Assembly: GCA_964551435.1 (NCBI GenBank)
Contig: CAZKBS010000004.1
Location: forward strand, 1-64,000
Direction: 5' to 3'
DNA from: UBA2020 sp964551435
GTDB taxonomy: Bacteria; Pseudomonadota; Alphaproteobacteria; Micavibrionales; UBA2020
DNA length: 64,000 nucleotides
Under the pieces are notes generated by a model. It saw only the letters and a program-made list of their open reading frames with translations, did not search any database and had not been told where the DNA came from. How positions within the stretch are numbered: the stretch's first letter is position 1; each line of letters begins with the position of its first letter. Position numbers and translations under genes: made by a program. Positions 31,521 to 38,796 of the stretch are shown here, piece by piece.

Positions 31521-32071
31521 GCGGCCTCGCTTTCCGGCCACACGATGCGGCCAAGGTTGCGGTCATACACAACGCGCTTTCCGGTACGGCCAGCGCGGAC
31601 TTGCGGCGCGTGGTATCCGGTATCACGGCGACGGTCGAAGATGTAGCAGACGCCCGCCTGCCCATCCTGTTGACCGCTGCGCAGCGCAAGGTATTGCGCC
31701 TTGCAAAGCATCGCGCAATATTGCCGCGCCGTCTTGGCGTCCACCTCTGCGGGCAATGCCAAGTCCAAAGCGGTAAAACGGCGCAGCACCCGCATGGCTG
31801 CCCACATACGCTGTTGACCGCTGGGGGGCGGAACGTCGCGGATGGTATCGGGCATATCCTTTGCCGCCGCCGTGAGGGCATAAATCCCCTCACGCACGAT
31901 GCGCAGATACCCGGCCTTGGTTAGCACCCACACAAAAGACCGTATGGCCTCGCGCCGGATACCCGTCTTTGCAGCGATCTGATGCACGGTGAACGTTTTA
32001 AGAGGGCGCATGGCGTTGAAAATAGCCAGACGCTCCGGCGTCTTAAGGTTAATCTCTGATGTTTTCTTCAT
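31517..32071 (-). CDS. Early phage winged-helix protein
   Basis: 184 aa from MKKTSEINLKTPERLAIFNA. The first 60 residues (TFTVHQIAAKTGIRREAIRS, GYLRIVREGIYALT) form a winged helix; a second similar unit (RVLRRFTALDLALPAEVDAK) follows, then a basic beta end. It starts 2 bp after the MuB-like gene. DNA binding is likely; target unknown. Confidence 0.72.
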   Translation of the reverse strand: MKKTSEINLKTPERLAIFNAMRPLKTFTVHQIAAKTGIRREAIRSFVWVLTKAGYLRIVREGIYALTAAAKDMPDTIRDVPPPSGQQRMWAAMRVLRRFTALDLALPAEVDAKTARQYCAMLCKAQYLALRSGQQDGQAGVCYIFDRRRDTGYHAPQVRAGRTGKRVVYDRNLGRIVWPESEAA

Positions 32072-32073
32072 GA

Positions 32074-32847
32074 TTAACCCGCCCACTCGTTACGGATGGC
32101 GAGGGGCTTGCCCGTGTGCAGCGTTTGCCCGCCCCATTGCTTTGCGTTGATTTTCTTCAAGCCCTCCGCGCGGGCAAAGGTGGCTACCTCGTTCAGGTTG
32201 GTCACGATGCGCCGGACGCTGCCGCGTGACGCTTCTACGATAGTTTGCAGCAGGTCGTCTTCGACAAGCAGCTCCGGTTGATAATGCGCGTTCAAAGAGC
32301 GGGCATCTTCAAAGTCCGCGGGCATTGCCTGCGCCCAAGTGAAAACGCGGCCGTCGAAGCGCTCCCATTTTTTCAGCTTCATCTGCAGGCGCTCTTCGCC
32401 GATGATAACGATAGGCGATTTTGCTTGTTCGTATATATCGCGCACCAGCTCAATCAGATTGCGCTCGATGGCGTGGTCAAATTCGTCGATGATGAGCGGG
32501 CGCTGCGAAATGGCCAGCTCCTCCGTCACCTGCACCAGACGTTCGTTGATGGTCTTGAGCGGGACTTGCCCCAGCAGGCGAACAAGGTTTTCAAGAAAAG
32601 CCGCTTTCGTCCAGACGCTGCGCACCTCGATATAGGCCGCGTCGCGCCGCGCCGCGATGAAGGCAGCGGCAGTTGATTTGCCGAAGCCGCTCGGTCCCGA
32701 AAAGCCGACGATGCCGGGCAAGTGCTCTTCGCGCCGGATGGCCTTTGATACCAAGTCGTCGAGGATTTCCATGTTACGCAGGGGCGCTGCGCCTCCCATG
32801 TGGCCGCCCTTGTTTCGTTTGTTGACGTTGAGGTTAGTGACTGTCAT
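32074..32847 (-). CDS. MuB-like AAA ATPase, target-DNA activator
   Basis: 257 aa from the ATG preceded by GGAG. Walker A GPSGFGKSTA, Walker B RPLIIDEFDHA, and GSVRRIVTNL near the end are those of the MuB/IstB/ExeA-type AAA group. MuB binds target DNA, brings it to the transposase and protects phage DNA from self-insertion. It lies right after the transposase gene, as in Mu. Confidence 0.92.
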   Translation of the reverse strand: MTVTNLNVNKRNKGGHMGGAAPLRNMEILDDLVSKAIRREEHLPGIVGFSGPSGFGKSTAAAFIAARRDAAYIEVRSVWTKAAFLENLVRLLGQVPLKTINERLVQVTEELAISQRPLIIDEFDHAIERNLIELVRDIYEQAKSPIVIIGEERLQMKLKKWERFDGRVFTWAQAMPADFEDARSLNAHYQPELLVEDDLLQTIVEASRGSVRRIVTNLNEVATFARAEGLKKINAKQWGGQTLHTGKPLAIRNEWAG

Positions 32848-32897
32848 AGTGTTCTCCGTTCTTTCACTTCGGCCTGCCACCTCGGCAGGCTCTTTTT

Positions 32898-34997
32898 TTA
32901 GGCACCCTCTAGTGCCGCTTTATGCGCTTCGGCATTCTTCCACGCTTCGTACCAGCTCTCCTGCTGCATGATTGCCAGCCATTCGGCGTCTTCCATGCTC
33001 ACGGGTTCATTGGCTGCGATGCGCTTTTCGATGTCGCTGGCGCGTTCCTTCCAGCGATCGACGTTGCTTTTTTTGTGTTGCGTCGATTGCTCTTGGAATT
33101 CTTTGAAGTCCTGCACGAAGGCTTCGCGCCGTGTCTGGCTCGGCTCTTTGCGGCCAGCGCGGGCGGCTTCGTCAATGGACGGGGTTGAATAAACCTCTGA
33201 TTGTTTCGGGAATGCTTTCACCTTGGCGGCGGCGCGCGCGTTGTCGCTGAAGAACTTCTCCGCCACTTTGGCGGGGCTGTACTCGCGCTTCGCCGTGCGT
33301 TTGATGTCGGCCAGCTTCTCGTTAACGAGCTTGCGCTGTATCTGCTTTGCGGCGCTCGATGCGGCGGCGCGGTTCGCCCCCAGTCGGTCAAAATTCACGG
33401 CTTCGCAAAGAAACTTATGGTCAAGGTCGAAGACGTAAACGCGCCCCATATCTTCGGGGTCATGGCGGACATACACGTCCTTGCCCGCGTAAAGCACAAG
33501 ATTGTCATGCCAGAACGTCGCGCTTTCCACGCGCAGCCCTTCCTTGCCGACGCGGCGGACGCCTGCGACCGGAGCCAGCAGAATATCAAGGGCGCGCTCA
33601 TCGGATACGATGCGGGGCTTGACGGGCGAAGATGCTGCGCGGGCAAAGGGCGTCATACCGTCTATCCCGCTGTGGGGGTTTTGGCTGTATGAGCCATCCA
33701 CCCAGTTGTTAATGTATTCCTGCAGCTCCTCATGCGACAGCTCGACGCGGAACTTGGCGTCGGTACCCGCGCCAAGGTTGTCGGCGAATGACTTGACGCC
33801 TTCAATCTTCTTGCGGTCGGCCACGCTATGCCCGATAAAGCCCGGCATGGTGGTGGCGAATTGGTGCTGGAATGTCTTGATGCTGCGCTCGACGTAGGCT
33901 TTTTTCCACGGTGAAAACGGACCGGAAATGACCTGTTCAATGCCAAGGTGCAGCAGCGCTTCTTTAAAGCGGAAAGATGTGAAGTCCGAGCCGTTGTCGG
34001 TGCGGATGCTTTCCGGCATGCCCCATGCCATGCAAGCGCGGCGCACCAGCGCAAGGGAGCCTTCGGTGGTCGCGGTGCGCGATACATGTATCATCAGACG
34101 GCGCGACCATACATCGACCAATGCGTAGATCAGATAGCGCCCGTCTTTGCAAAGCACGTCCATCGGGGATGCGTCGATTTCCCAGCGCTGGTTCAACCGG
34201 ACAATTTCGCCGTCGTTCTTGCCAAGTGCCAGCATGTATTTACCCTTCCATCCGTCGGGGTTAAGGGCGCGCTCATAAAGCATGGGGTTGTCTTTTTTCC
34301 AGCCTTGAACGTAACGTTCAAATGCGCGGATTTTCGGCAGCGGCACTATGCGGCCGTCCAGCTCCAGCTCGGTGCCGAAGTCGATGCGGATAAGGTCGCG
34401 GATATGTCCGGCGTTCATCATCTGGCGTTCACAGATGATGGCTTCAATCATCTTGGCCACCTTGCCGCCATTGGCGCGGGCAAGGATGGATTGCCCTTTG
34501 CGGTTGCCGTATCCGTCCTTGAGCGCCTGCGGCTGCTTGCTGCGCCATAGACGCAAGGACGCCACGCTGAAGGTGGGGTAAACATCAAACAGCCAGCGGG
34601 GGAATGGCTCGGCCATGCCGCTTTGCATCTGTGCGATATACATGCCTATAAAGCCGTGTTCGGCCTTGGTCTGGTTCAGGCCGTATCGGCGGCAGTACGC
34701 TTTAAACTCGGTGACGATGGCTGCGCGGGCAAGAAAGCGCTTGTCCTCGGCGCGCTCGGGGGCGACCGACGCCGTGACCATTGGTGCCGCTGCCGCCGCG
34801 TCGTGCGCCATGATGGCTTGCTGCAGGGAAGGGGGCAGGGTTACAAACGGAAACTCGCGCCCGCCACCTGCATCGTTTCGCGGTTGGGACGGCCAACCCT
34901 CGCGTGACGCCATCGCGTTAAAGTTACGCTTTGAATGCGGCCATCCGGCTAAGGTTAGGGCGGCGAGTTCGCGGGCTGTATAGGTTGTTTTAATCAC
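32898..34997 (-). CDS. MuA-like DDE transposase
   Basis: 699 aa with GTG start (GGAGGCGTGAA-GTG). The N-terminal Mu-type winged helix (YTARELAALTLAGWPHSKRN) is followed by site-binding domains and the RNase H-fold catalytic core. The catalytic set is D275 (WEIDASP), D334 (IRTDNGSD) and E370 (YVERSIK), the last two 35 residues apart. The beta-barrel (about 495-545) and a C-terminal helical tail that would contact MuB follow. It cuts and joins the phage ends in replicative transposition. Confidence 0.95.
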   Translation of the reverse strand: MIKTTYTARELAALTLAGWPHSKRNFNAMASREGWPSQPRNDAGGGREFPFVTLPPSLQQAIMAHDAAAAAPMVTASVAPERAEDKRFLARAAIVTEFKAYCRRYGLNQTKAEHGFIGMYIAQMQSGMAEPFPRWLFDVYPTFSVASLRLWRSKQPQALKDGYGNRKGQSILARANGGKVAKMIEAIICERQMMNAGHIRDLIRIDFGTELELDGRIVPLPKIRAFERYVQGWKKDNPMLYERALNPDGWKGKYMLALGKNDGEIVRLNQRWEIDASPMDVLCKDGRYLIYALVDVWSRRLMIHVSRTATTEGSLALVRRACMAWGMPESIRTDNGSDFTSFRFKEALLHLGIEQVISGPFSPWKKAYVERSIKTFQHQFATTMPGFIGHSVADRKKIEGVKSFADNLGAGTDAKFRVELSHEELQEYINNWVDGSYSQNPHSGIDGMTPFARAASSPVKPRIVSDERALDILLAPVAGVRRVGKEGLRVESATFWHDNLVLYAGKDVYVRHDPEDMGRVYVFDLDHKFLCEAVNFDRLGANRAAASSAAKQIQRKLVNEKLADIKRTAKREYSPAKVAEKFFSDNARAAAKVKAFPKQSEVYSTPSIDEAARAGRKEPSQTRREAFVQDFKEFQEQSTQHKKSNVDRWKERASDIEKRIAANEPVSMEDAEWLAIMQQESWYEAWKNAEAHKAALEGA

Positions 34998-35512
34998 TTC
35001 ACGCCTCCGTCAAAACGCTGTATCAGCTGCTTGCGCAGGGCGGCTTCGTCCATGCCTTGAAGACTGCCTTTAATGTCGCCTTCAATCATTTTTTTAAAAA
35101 GCAGCTTCGCCCCGTATTCGGCGCAAACCGCTTCCTCGCGGGTCAGCAGTTTCATGCCGCAGGCTTCGGCAAAGGCATGCAGCAGGCGCATGTCGCCAGT
35201 GACTTCGCAAACAGCCTTGAGCGCATCGACGTGCATGCGGCGGTCAACCGTCGCCATCGCCGTCCACTGGTCAAGCTGATACTTGCTGATGTCGCGGCCG
35301 AGCTTGCGGCTCATGCGCTCGGCAATCTCAGCGCGGTCGATCGGGTCAATCTCGCGCTTTGCCGCATCGTCAAAAACAGCTTTCAGCACCTGCCGGAATT
35401 TACGTTCAAAGGGTGACAGCGTATTCTGGTCGCCGCCCTCCAACGCCAGCGGCGCAGCTGGCGCGGTGAAATTGAAATTCATCTGGTCGGGTGATACAGG
35501 CTTACGCGGCAT
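34994..35512 (-). CDS. Early phage protein upstream of the transposase
   Basis: 172 aa. SPFERKFRQVLKAVFDDAAK and AEIAERMSRKLGRDISKYQL suggest a helical, HTH-like unit, followed by DALKAVCEVTGDMRLLHAFA and an end resembling the phage regulatory proteins placed before A in many Mu-like phages. GTGA overlap with the transposase gene. Function unproven. Confidence 0.72.
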   Translation of the reverse strand: MPRKPVSPDQMNFNFTAPAAPLALEGGDQNTLSPFERKFRQVLKAVFDDAAKREIDPIDRAEIAERMSRKLGRDISKYQLDQWTAMATVDRRMHVDALKAVCEVTGDMRLLHAFAEACGMKLLTREEAVCAEYGAKLLFKKMIEGDIKGSLQGMDEAALRKQLIQRFDGGVK

Positions 35513-35729
35513 GCTTCACCTCCGGTGGCTTTACAGGCGCGATATACTTCACGCCTTTGGTTCCAAGGACATCGCCCTCGGCGTCGTAGAGACCAAGGGC
35601 GGGAAGCGCGCACAGAAAATCATCAGCATCAATCCATGCGTCGAACGGACCAAAATATTCAGTCTCAATTAACAGGCGGCCATGCGGGCGATAAACTACG
35701 ATAAACTTTTCGTTTGCGTTCTTAGGCAT
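35502..35729 (-). CDS. Small early phage protein
   Basis: 75 aa. Beta-type start FIVVYRPHGRLLIETEYFGP, acidic middle. AGGAGGTCACG-ATG is the best ribosome site of the early region. Unknown. Confidence 0.65.
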   Translation of the reverse strand: MPKNANEKFIVVYRPHGRLLIETEYFGPFDAWIDADDFLCALPALGLYDAEGDVLGTKGVKYIAPVKPPEVKHAA

Positions 35730-35952
35730 CGTGACCTCCTGATGATTGGGTGGTGGTGGTCGCCCCTGTCAGGGAAGGCGCGGCGGCTACTCCGCGCTGG
35801 GGGAAGGCGACCACCACCGCTTCGTCAATCCACGCTTTCGCGGGGGCTACGGTTGACGAAGCAAGGGCGAGAATTCGTGCGCGGCGCAGGACAGCCTCGA
35901 CATAAGACCTCCCGATACGGCGCGGTCTTTCGATGTAAACGACGCGGCTCAT
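35722..35952 (-). CDS. Small basic early phage protein
   Basis: 76 aa. Basic N terminus (MSRVVYIERPRRIGRSYVEA, VLRRARILALASS) and a Thr/Ser-rich, probably disordered end. Overlaps both neighbours by 4-8 bp. Nucleic-acid binding is possible; not recognised. Confidence 0.58.
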   Translation of the reverse strand: MSRVVYIERPRRIGRSYVEAVLRRARILALASSTVAPAKAWIDEAVVVAFPQRGVAAAPSLTGATTTTQSSGGHDA

Positions 35953-36263
35953 GCTGCACCCAAAGGCGCAGGGCGCAGCTTGATAGGCGCAGGGCGCAAT
36001 CCGCGTAAAGTCAGGCTGGGCGATTTGTAAACAGGCAAGAGCGCGGCGCGCACTTCGCTGATAACTTGCAAGGCAGCTCCCGATGCCATCGGCGTCAAAA
36101 TATCGACGATGCGGCGGGTGGCCACGTTATCAGCCTGATGGCGCGACACCAGCATCAGCTCCGCATCGACCAGCACGGGGGCGAGGTATGCGGCGCTCAT
36201 GTGAATGCACAAATTCATGATGCGCTGTTTGGCGGCTGCGGCGTCTTGTTCGAAGCGGGTCAT
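35949..36263 (-). CDS. Early phage protein
   Basis: 104 aa from MTRFEQDAAAAKQRIMNLCI, ATG after GGAGGTATGT; the longer open frame has no ribosome site. Helical first half, Pro/Arg-rich end (RGLRPAPIKLRPAPLGAA). Not recognised. Confidence 0.62.
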   Translation of the reverse strand: MTRFEQDAAAAKQRIMNLCIHMSAAYLAPVLVDAELMLVSRHQADNVATRRIVDILTPMASGAALQVISEVRAALLPVYKSPSLTLRGLRPAPIKLRPAPLGAA

Positions 36264-36532
36264 ACATACCTCCGGCGAAAGCGGCGTTTCAATTTGGCGG
36301 GCTTTTTGGTTGCGGCGCGGCGTATCGGCACGACACCATTGGCGGTGACGACAAGGCCGCGGTTGCGACGGTCGATTTCTGTGGTGAAGCGGAAGTCTTT
36401 CACGGAGCCACTGGCTTTTGCCTTGGCGAGGTCGGTCTTGATACCGTCCCACCCCTTGGTGCAAACCTTGTTATCGACGCGGCCGCTCTGATACTCGACG
36501 CAATAAATGACGGGGTAGATGCTGCGGATCAT
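36260..36532 (-). CDS. Basic early phage protein
   Basis: 90 aa. YPVIYCVEYQSGRVDNKVCT at the start, very basic end (KKPAKLKRRFRRRYV), pointing to nucleic-acid contact. ATGA overlaps at both ends tie it to Ner and the next gene. Not recognised. Confidence 0.62.
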   Translation of the reverse strand: MIRSIYPVIYCVEYQSGRVDNKVCTKGWDGIKTDLAKAKASGSVKDFRFTTEIDRRNRGLVVTANGVVPIRRAATKKPAKLKRRFRRRYV

Positions 36533-36846
36533 GCGGCACCGCTCTTTTCCGTCAAATGCGGCAGTCGTTTTTTGCTGCGACAGATGGAACGTTTCGCGCT
36601 ATGCTTTGTATTAGAGACTGAGGAAATACGTTCCCCGTTTGCGTCAAACCATTGCGGCCAAAGGTGGTTAAGAGAAACCCCTAGCAATTTGGCGACAGCT
36701 TTATTGGCGCGAGGAATGGGACGTATGAGGCATGAAGCGATTGAGTCGCGGGCTAACTTATTCTTGCGAGACAGGGAAATGAGACTTTCACCTCGCATTT
36801 TTATCTCCGCCTTAATCAGCTCCTTGTGAGGGGCTTTCGGCAACAT
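36529..36846 (-). CDS. ner: Ner-like DNA-binding regulator
   Basis: 105 aa. HKELIKAEIKMRGESLISLS, SIASCLIRPIPRANKAVAKL and GVSLNHLWPQWF are the Ner/Nlp winged-HTH pattern. Ner shuts down early and repressor promoters soon after induction in Mu. First gene of the leftward early operon; AAGGAACGAAACA precedes the ATG. Confidence 0.9.
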   Translation of the reverse strand: MLPKAPHKELIKAEIKMRGESLISLSRKNKLARDSIASCLIRPIPRANKAVAKLLGVSLNHLWPQWFDANGERISSVSNTKHSAKRSICRSKKRLPHLTEKSGAA

Positions 36847-36923
36847 TGTTTCGTTCCTTGTTCTTTGAAATTGACCGGCTGGCTGGCCGGTTAATTTCGA
36901 GCGTTAAAAATCATCTTAATGAC

Positions 36924-36953
36924 TATTTTTACACTAAGGTGTAAATCAGTCAA
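36924..36953 (-). promoter_or_regulatory. Early promoter (Pe) with operator between -35 and -10
   Basis: On the minus strand -35 TTGACT (36948-36953), 16-17 bp, then a -10 TAAAAA/AAAAAT (about 36925-36931). Between them is TTTACAC-TAAG-GTGTAAA (36928-36945), a 7-bp perfect dyad with a 4-bp spacer. A weaker dyad around CAT-CTTA-ATG lies at 36912-36921. Confidence 0.6.
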
Positions 36954-36954
36954 C

Positions 36955-36984
36955 ATTTAAATGTCATTTAGATGACATTTAAAT
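36955..36984. promoter_or_regulatory. 30-bp operator palindrome before the repressor gene
   Basis: Perfect inverted repeat: 13-bp arms ATTTAAATGTCAT and ATGACATTTAAAT around TTAG. It lies between the divergent repressor and ner genes, just upstream of the repressor start, so it is the likely autoregulatory operator. Confidence 0.82.
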
Positions 36985-37008
36985 TATTTTATGCAGGAAC
37001 AAAGACTT

Positions 37009-37647
37009 ATGACGTTTGCAGAGCGACTGAAGGAAGTGATTGGCGACACGCCCATTCTCGCGTTCGCTAATAAATGCGGCGTCCCGCAGAACTCAGTCCG
37101 CCAATATTTGGGGGGCAGCGTTCCCGGTATTGATAAAGCCGAAGCTATTGCGGAAGCGGCGGACGTTAGCTTGGAATGGCTGATCACAGGCAAGGGCAAT
37201 AAAGATGGCTCTGAGGGGGCAGGTGCTGCCTATGTCGCCATTCCGGTCATGGCAACCAAGGCCAGCGCGGGCGGCGGCTCAGCTATGTACTACGACGAAA
37301 TTGGCGATAGCTTTCCGATGTCACGGCTATGGCTAGAAAGGCACAACCTGAAGGCCAAAGATTTGTTCGTTGTTTATGGCATCGGGGAGAGCATGCACCC
37401 GATTGTCGTAAACGGCGAAAAACTGCTATGCAGCTCGGCCGAACACCATCTGCGGGGCGATGGCGTTTTCATCATCCGTCAGGATGGCGATTTAATGGTC
37501 AAACGCCTACAGCGGTTACCCGGCAAAATTCGGGTGCTGCCCGCCAACCCCGAATACCAGCCCTATGATGTGGAATTGAACGATGCCGTGGACTTCAAAA
37601 TCCTTGGCCGCGTCCTTTATAAAAACATCATTCAACGGGTGGAATAG
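37009..37647 (+). CDS. Phage repressor, HTH plus S24 (LexA-type) peptidase
   Basis: 212 aa from the ATG 9-10 nt after AGGAA; the ATG at 36991 has no ribosome site and directly follows the operator. N-terminal HTH (ERLKEVIGDTPILAFANKCG, VPQNSVRQYLGG). Linker with A87-G88, the likely self-cleavage bond, then the S24 domain with Ser128 (GESMHP) and Lys165 (MVKRL), spaced as in LexA. RecA-stimulated cleavage should make induction SOS-dependent, unlike Mu whose repressor is ClpXP-regulated. It is the only phage gene on the plus strand. Confidence 0.93.
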   Translation: MTFAERLKEVIGDTPILAFANKCGVPQNSVRQYLGGSVPGIDKAEAIAEAADVSLEWLITGKGNKDGSEGAGAAYVAIPVMATKASAGGGSAMYYDEIGDSFPMSRLWLERHNLKAKDLFVVYGIGESMHPIVVNGEKLLCSSAEHHLRGDGVFIIRQDGDLMVKRLQRLPGKIRVLPANPEYQPYDVELNDAVDFKILGRVLYKNIIQRVE

Positions 37648-38030
37648 GGCGCATTCAAGTCGATGTAAAGCATCCCACCTGCCTAAAGACATAATTAATA
37701 ATATTGATATATATCAATAACTTGATTAGGTGGGACGCACAGTCCCACTGGGATGTCATTTCGTCAGATGGTTTTAGAAAGGCCATACGAAGGTGGCAGG
37801 ACATTGACGCTAAAAAGTCTATACGTCACAATGGCTTCAATGGTTTGTTGCCCGCCGCCCGCCAAACGGCTCCAGCGGGCATCCTGCGGCCTTTACGCGC
37901 CGAAACTGACGCAAGCCCGCCCAGTGCGGCAAATAAAAAAGGCGGCCACCGCCGCCCCGTAAGGTTTTAAAAATGTTAAACTTTTCCCACTTTTTCCCGC
38001 CGCCTCCCGCCTTTTCCCGCCCCCCCATTG
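37648..38030. other. Left-end region of the phage genome, no convincing gene
   Basis: 383 bp between repressor and left end. Contains a 16-bp AT palindrome ATTGATAT-ATATCAAT (37703-37718), a hairpin GTGGGAC-GCACA-GTCCCAC (37730-37748) that could end repressor transcripts, a transposase site (37762-37780), a degenerate one (37824-37842), and a GC-rich part. Several open frames cross it, but none has a ribosome site. Confidence 0.5.
37762..37780 (+). repeat. Internal transposase-binding site (L2-like)
   Basis: CGTCAGATGGTTTTAGAAA matches the terminal motif (one base from the R copies). It lies about 270 bp inside the left end and in opposite orientation to the terminal copy, as multiple L sites do in Mu. 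Confidence 0.68.
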
Positions 38031-38056
38031 TTTCTAATACCATCTGACAGGTTACA
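38031..38056 (-). repeat. Left phage end with terminal transposase site (L1)
   Basis: On the minus strand starts TGTAACC then TGTCAGATGGTATTAGAAA. Sixteen or more of the 19 core bases agree with the right-end sites. The 3' CA on the plus strand marks the boundary. Confidence 0.8.
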
Positions 38057-38063
38057 ATATTTT
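38057..38063. repeat. Target-site duplication, right copy (ATATTTT)
   Basis: Identical to 3580-3586 and directly next to the CA end. Followed by T and the ATG of the rhodanese-like gene. Confidence 0.8.
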
Positions 38064-38064
38064 T

Positions 38065-38703
38065 ATGTCGTTTTTACCCGCCGTGCCGCGGCTTAGCCGC
38101 TTGTTATTGATGGTTTTTCTCCTCGCCGCGACTCAGGCCACCGCAGCCTGTGCCCAGATTCAGACAGAGAAGCAGGCCATGCCCGTCCCCGCGCCGCCGG
38201 ATGCGCCGCAGGCGGTGGAGGGGGCGTTGATCCCGCCGGCAATGGGTGTGGATGAATTTACCGCCCACATGGCGGGTGCGCAGGCGGCGGGGCTGACCCT
38301 TTCGGATTTCGTGGCGCTGCGGGCGGCGGAGCCGTCGCTGGTCGTGCTTGATATCCGCGGCGCGGAGGCTTACGGCCTGCGTCACATCAAGGGGGCGCGG
38401 AGCCTGCCGCTCACGGAAATGACGGAACATACCCTGCCGCAGGTTTTGCCCGACAAAAACGTGCCCGTGGTGCTGGTCTGCGAGGAAAGCTTCGCCCCCA
38501 CGCGCCGCCTGTCGATGACCCTGCAGGCGTGGCCGGTACTCAAGGCGAACGGCTATACGCGTCTTTACCGTCTCAACCTGTGGCGGCCGAAAGAGGGCAG
38601 CAGCGTCATGCCCACGCCCGAAGATATCGCGCGCGAGGTTACGTTCGAAGGCAGTGCGGTCATCCCTGCGCCGCCGCCTGCACAGGAAATGACGCAGCCC
38701 TAG
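38065..38703 (+). CDS. Exported rhodanese-like domain protein, 5' region displaced by prophage
   Basis: 212 aa. Signal peptide (LSRLLLMVFLLAATQATAA, cleavage near ACAQ) and a rhodanese fold (about 75-180): VVLDIRGAEAYGLRHIKGAR, then the candidate active Cys in VVLVCEESFAPTRRLSM. The loop after Cys is longer than in classic sulfurtransferases, so activity is uncertain. Probably periplasmic. The prophage ends 8 bp before the ATG; only a poor ribosome site (ACAGG, about 13 nt) remains, so expression is likely reduced or lost. The reading frame itself is intact. Confidence 0.8.
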   Translation: MSFLPAVPRLSRLLLMVFLLAATQATAACAQIQTEKQAMPVPAPPDAPQAVEGALIPPAMGVDEFTAHMAGAQAAGLTLSDFVALRAAEPSLVVLDIRGAEAYGLRHIKGARSLPLTEMTEHTLPQVLPDKNVPVVLVCEESFAPTRRLSMTLQAWPVLKANGYTRLYRLNLWRPKEGSSVMPTPEDIAREVTFEGSAVIPAPPPAQEMTQP

Positions 38704-38736
38704 GGCCGCGTATTCTGGCGCTGGGTAACGACGCCG

Positions 38737-38780
38737 GCAAACAAAAACCCCGCAGGATATCCTGCGGGGTTTTTGTTTGC
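38737..38780. terminator. 44-bp perfect palindrome, bidirectional terminator
   Basis: Two 22-bp arms with no spacer, centre GGATATCC, running out to CCCCGCAGG and AAAAAC/GTTTTT. Lies between the convergent rhodanese and DsbA-like genes and has T tracts for both directions. Confidence 0.92.
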
Positions 38781-38796
38781 GGGGAGAAGGCGAAGC

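Larger units (their letters stand above)
3587..38056 (-). mobile_element. Mu-like transposable prophage, 34,470 bp, complete-looking
   Basis: Both ends start TGTA and align inward: TGTAGCGCGTCACATGGTTT (left) and TGTAACCTGTCAGATGGTAT (right, minus strand), each followed by TAGAAA or AGAAA. The gene order is that of phage Mu: repressor, Ner, A and B transposition genes, early genes, GemA, Mor, lysis, terminase, portal, MuF, I/Z, capsid, tail, baseplate, fibre, then a DNA-modification region at the far end. All essential morphogenesis modules are present and I found no broken frame, so it may be functional. Almost all genes are on the minus strand; only the repressor is on the plus strand. Confidence 0.95.

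Noticed and set aside
5449..35780. 17-bp identity CCCTGTCAGGGAAGGCG at 5449-5465 and 35764-35780
   Set aside because: Contains the small palindrome CCCTG-T-CAGGG, but with only two copies in different contexts chance or a short shared signal cannot be told apart.
37837..38043. 68-codon minus frame at the left phage end
   Set aside because: Begins within the terminal transposase site without a ribosome site, and has biased Gly/Lys composition.
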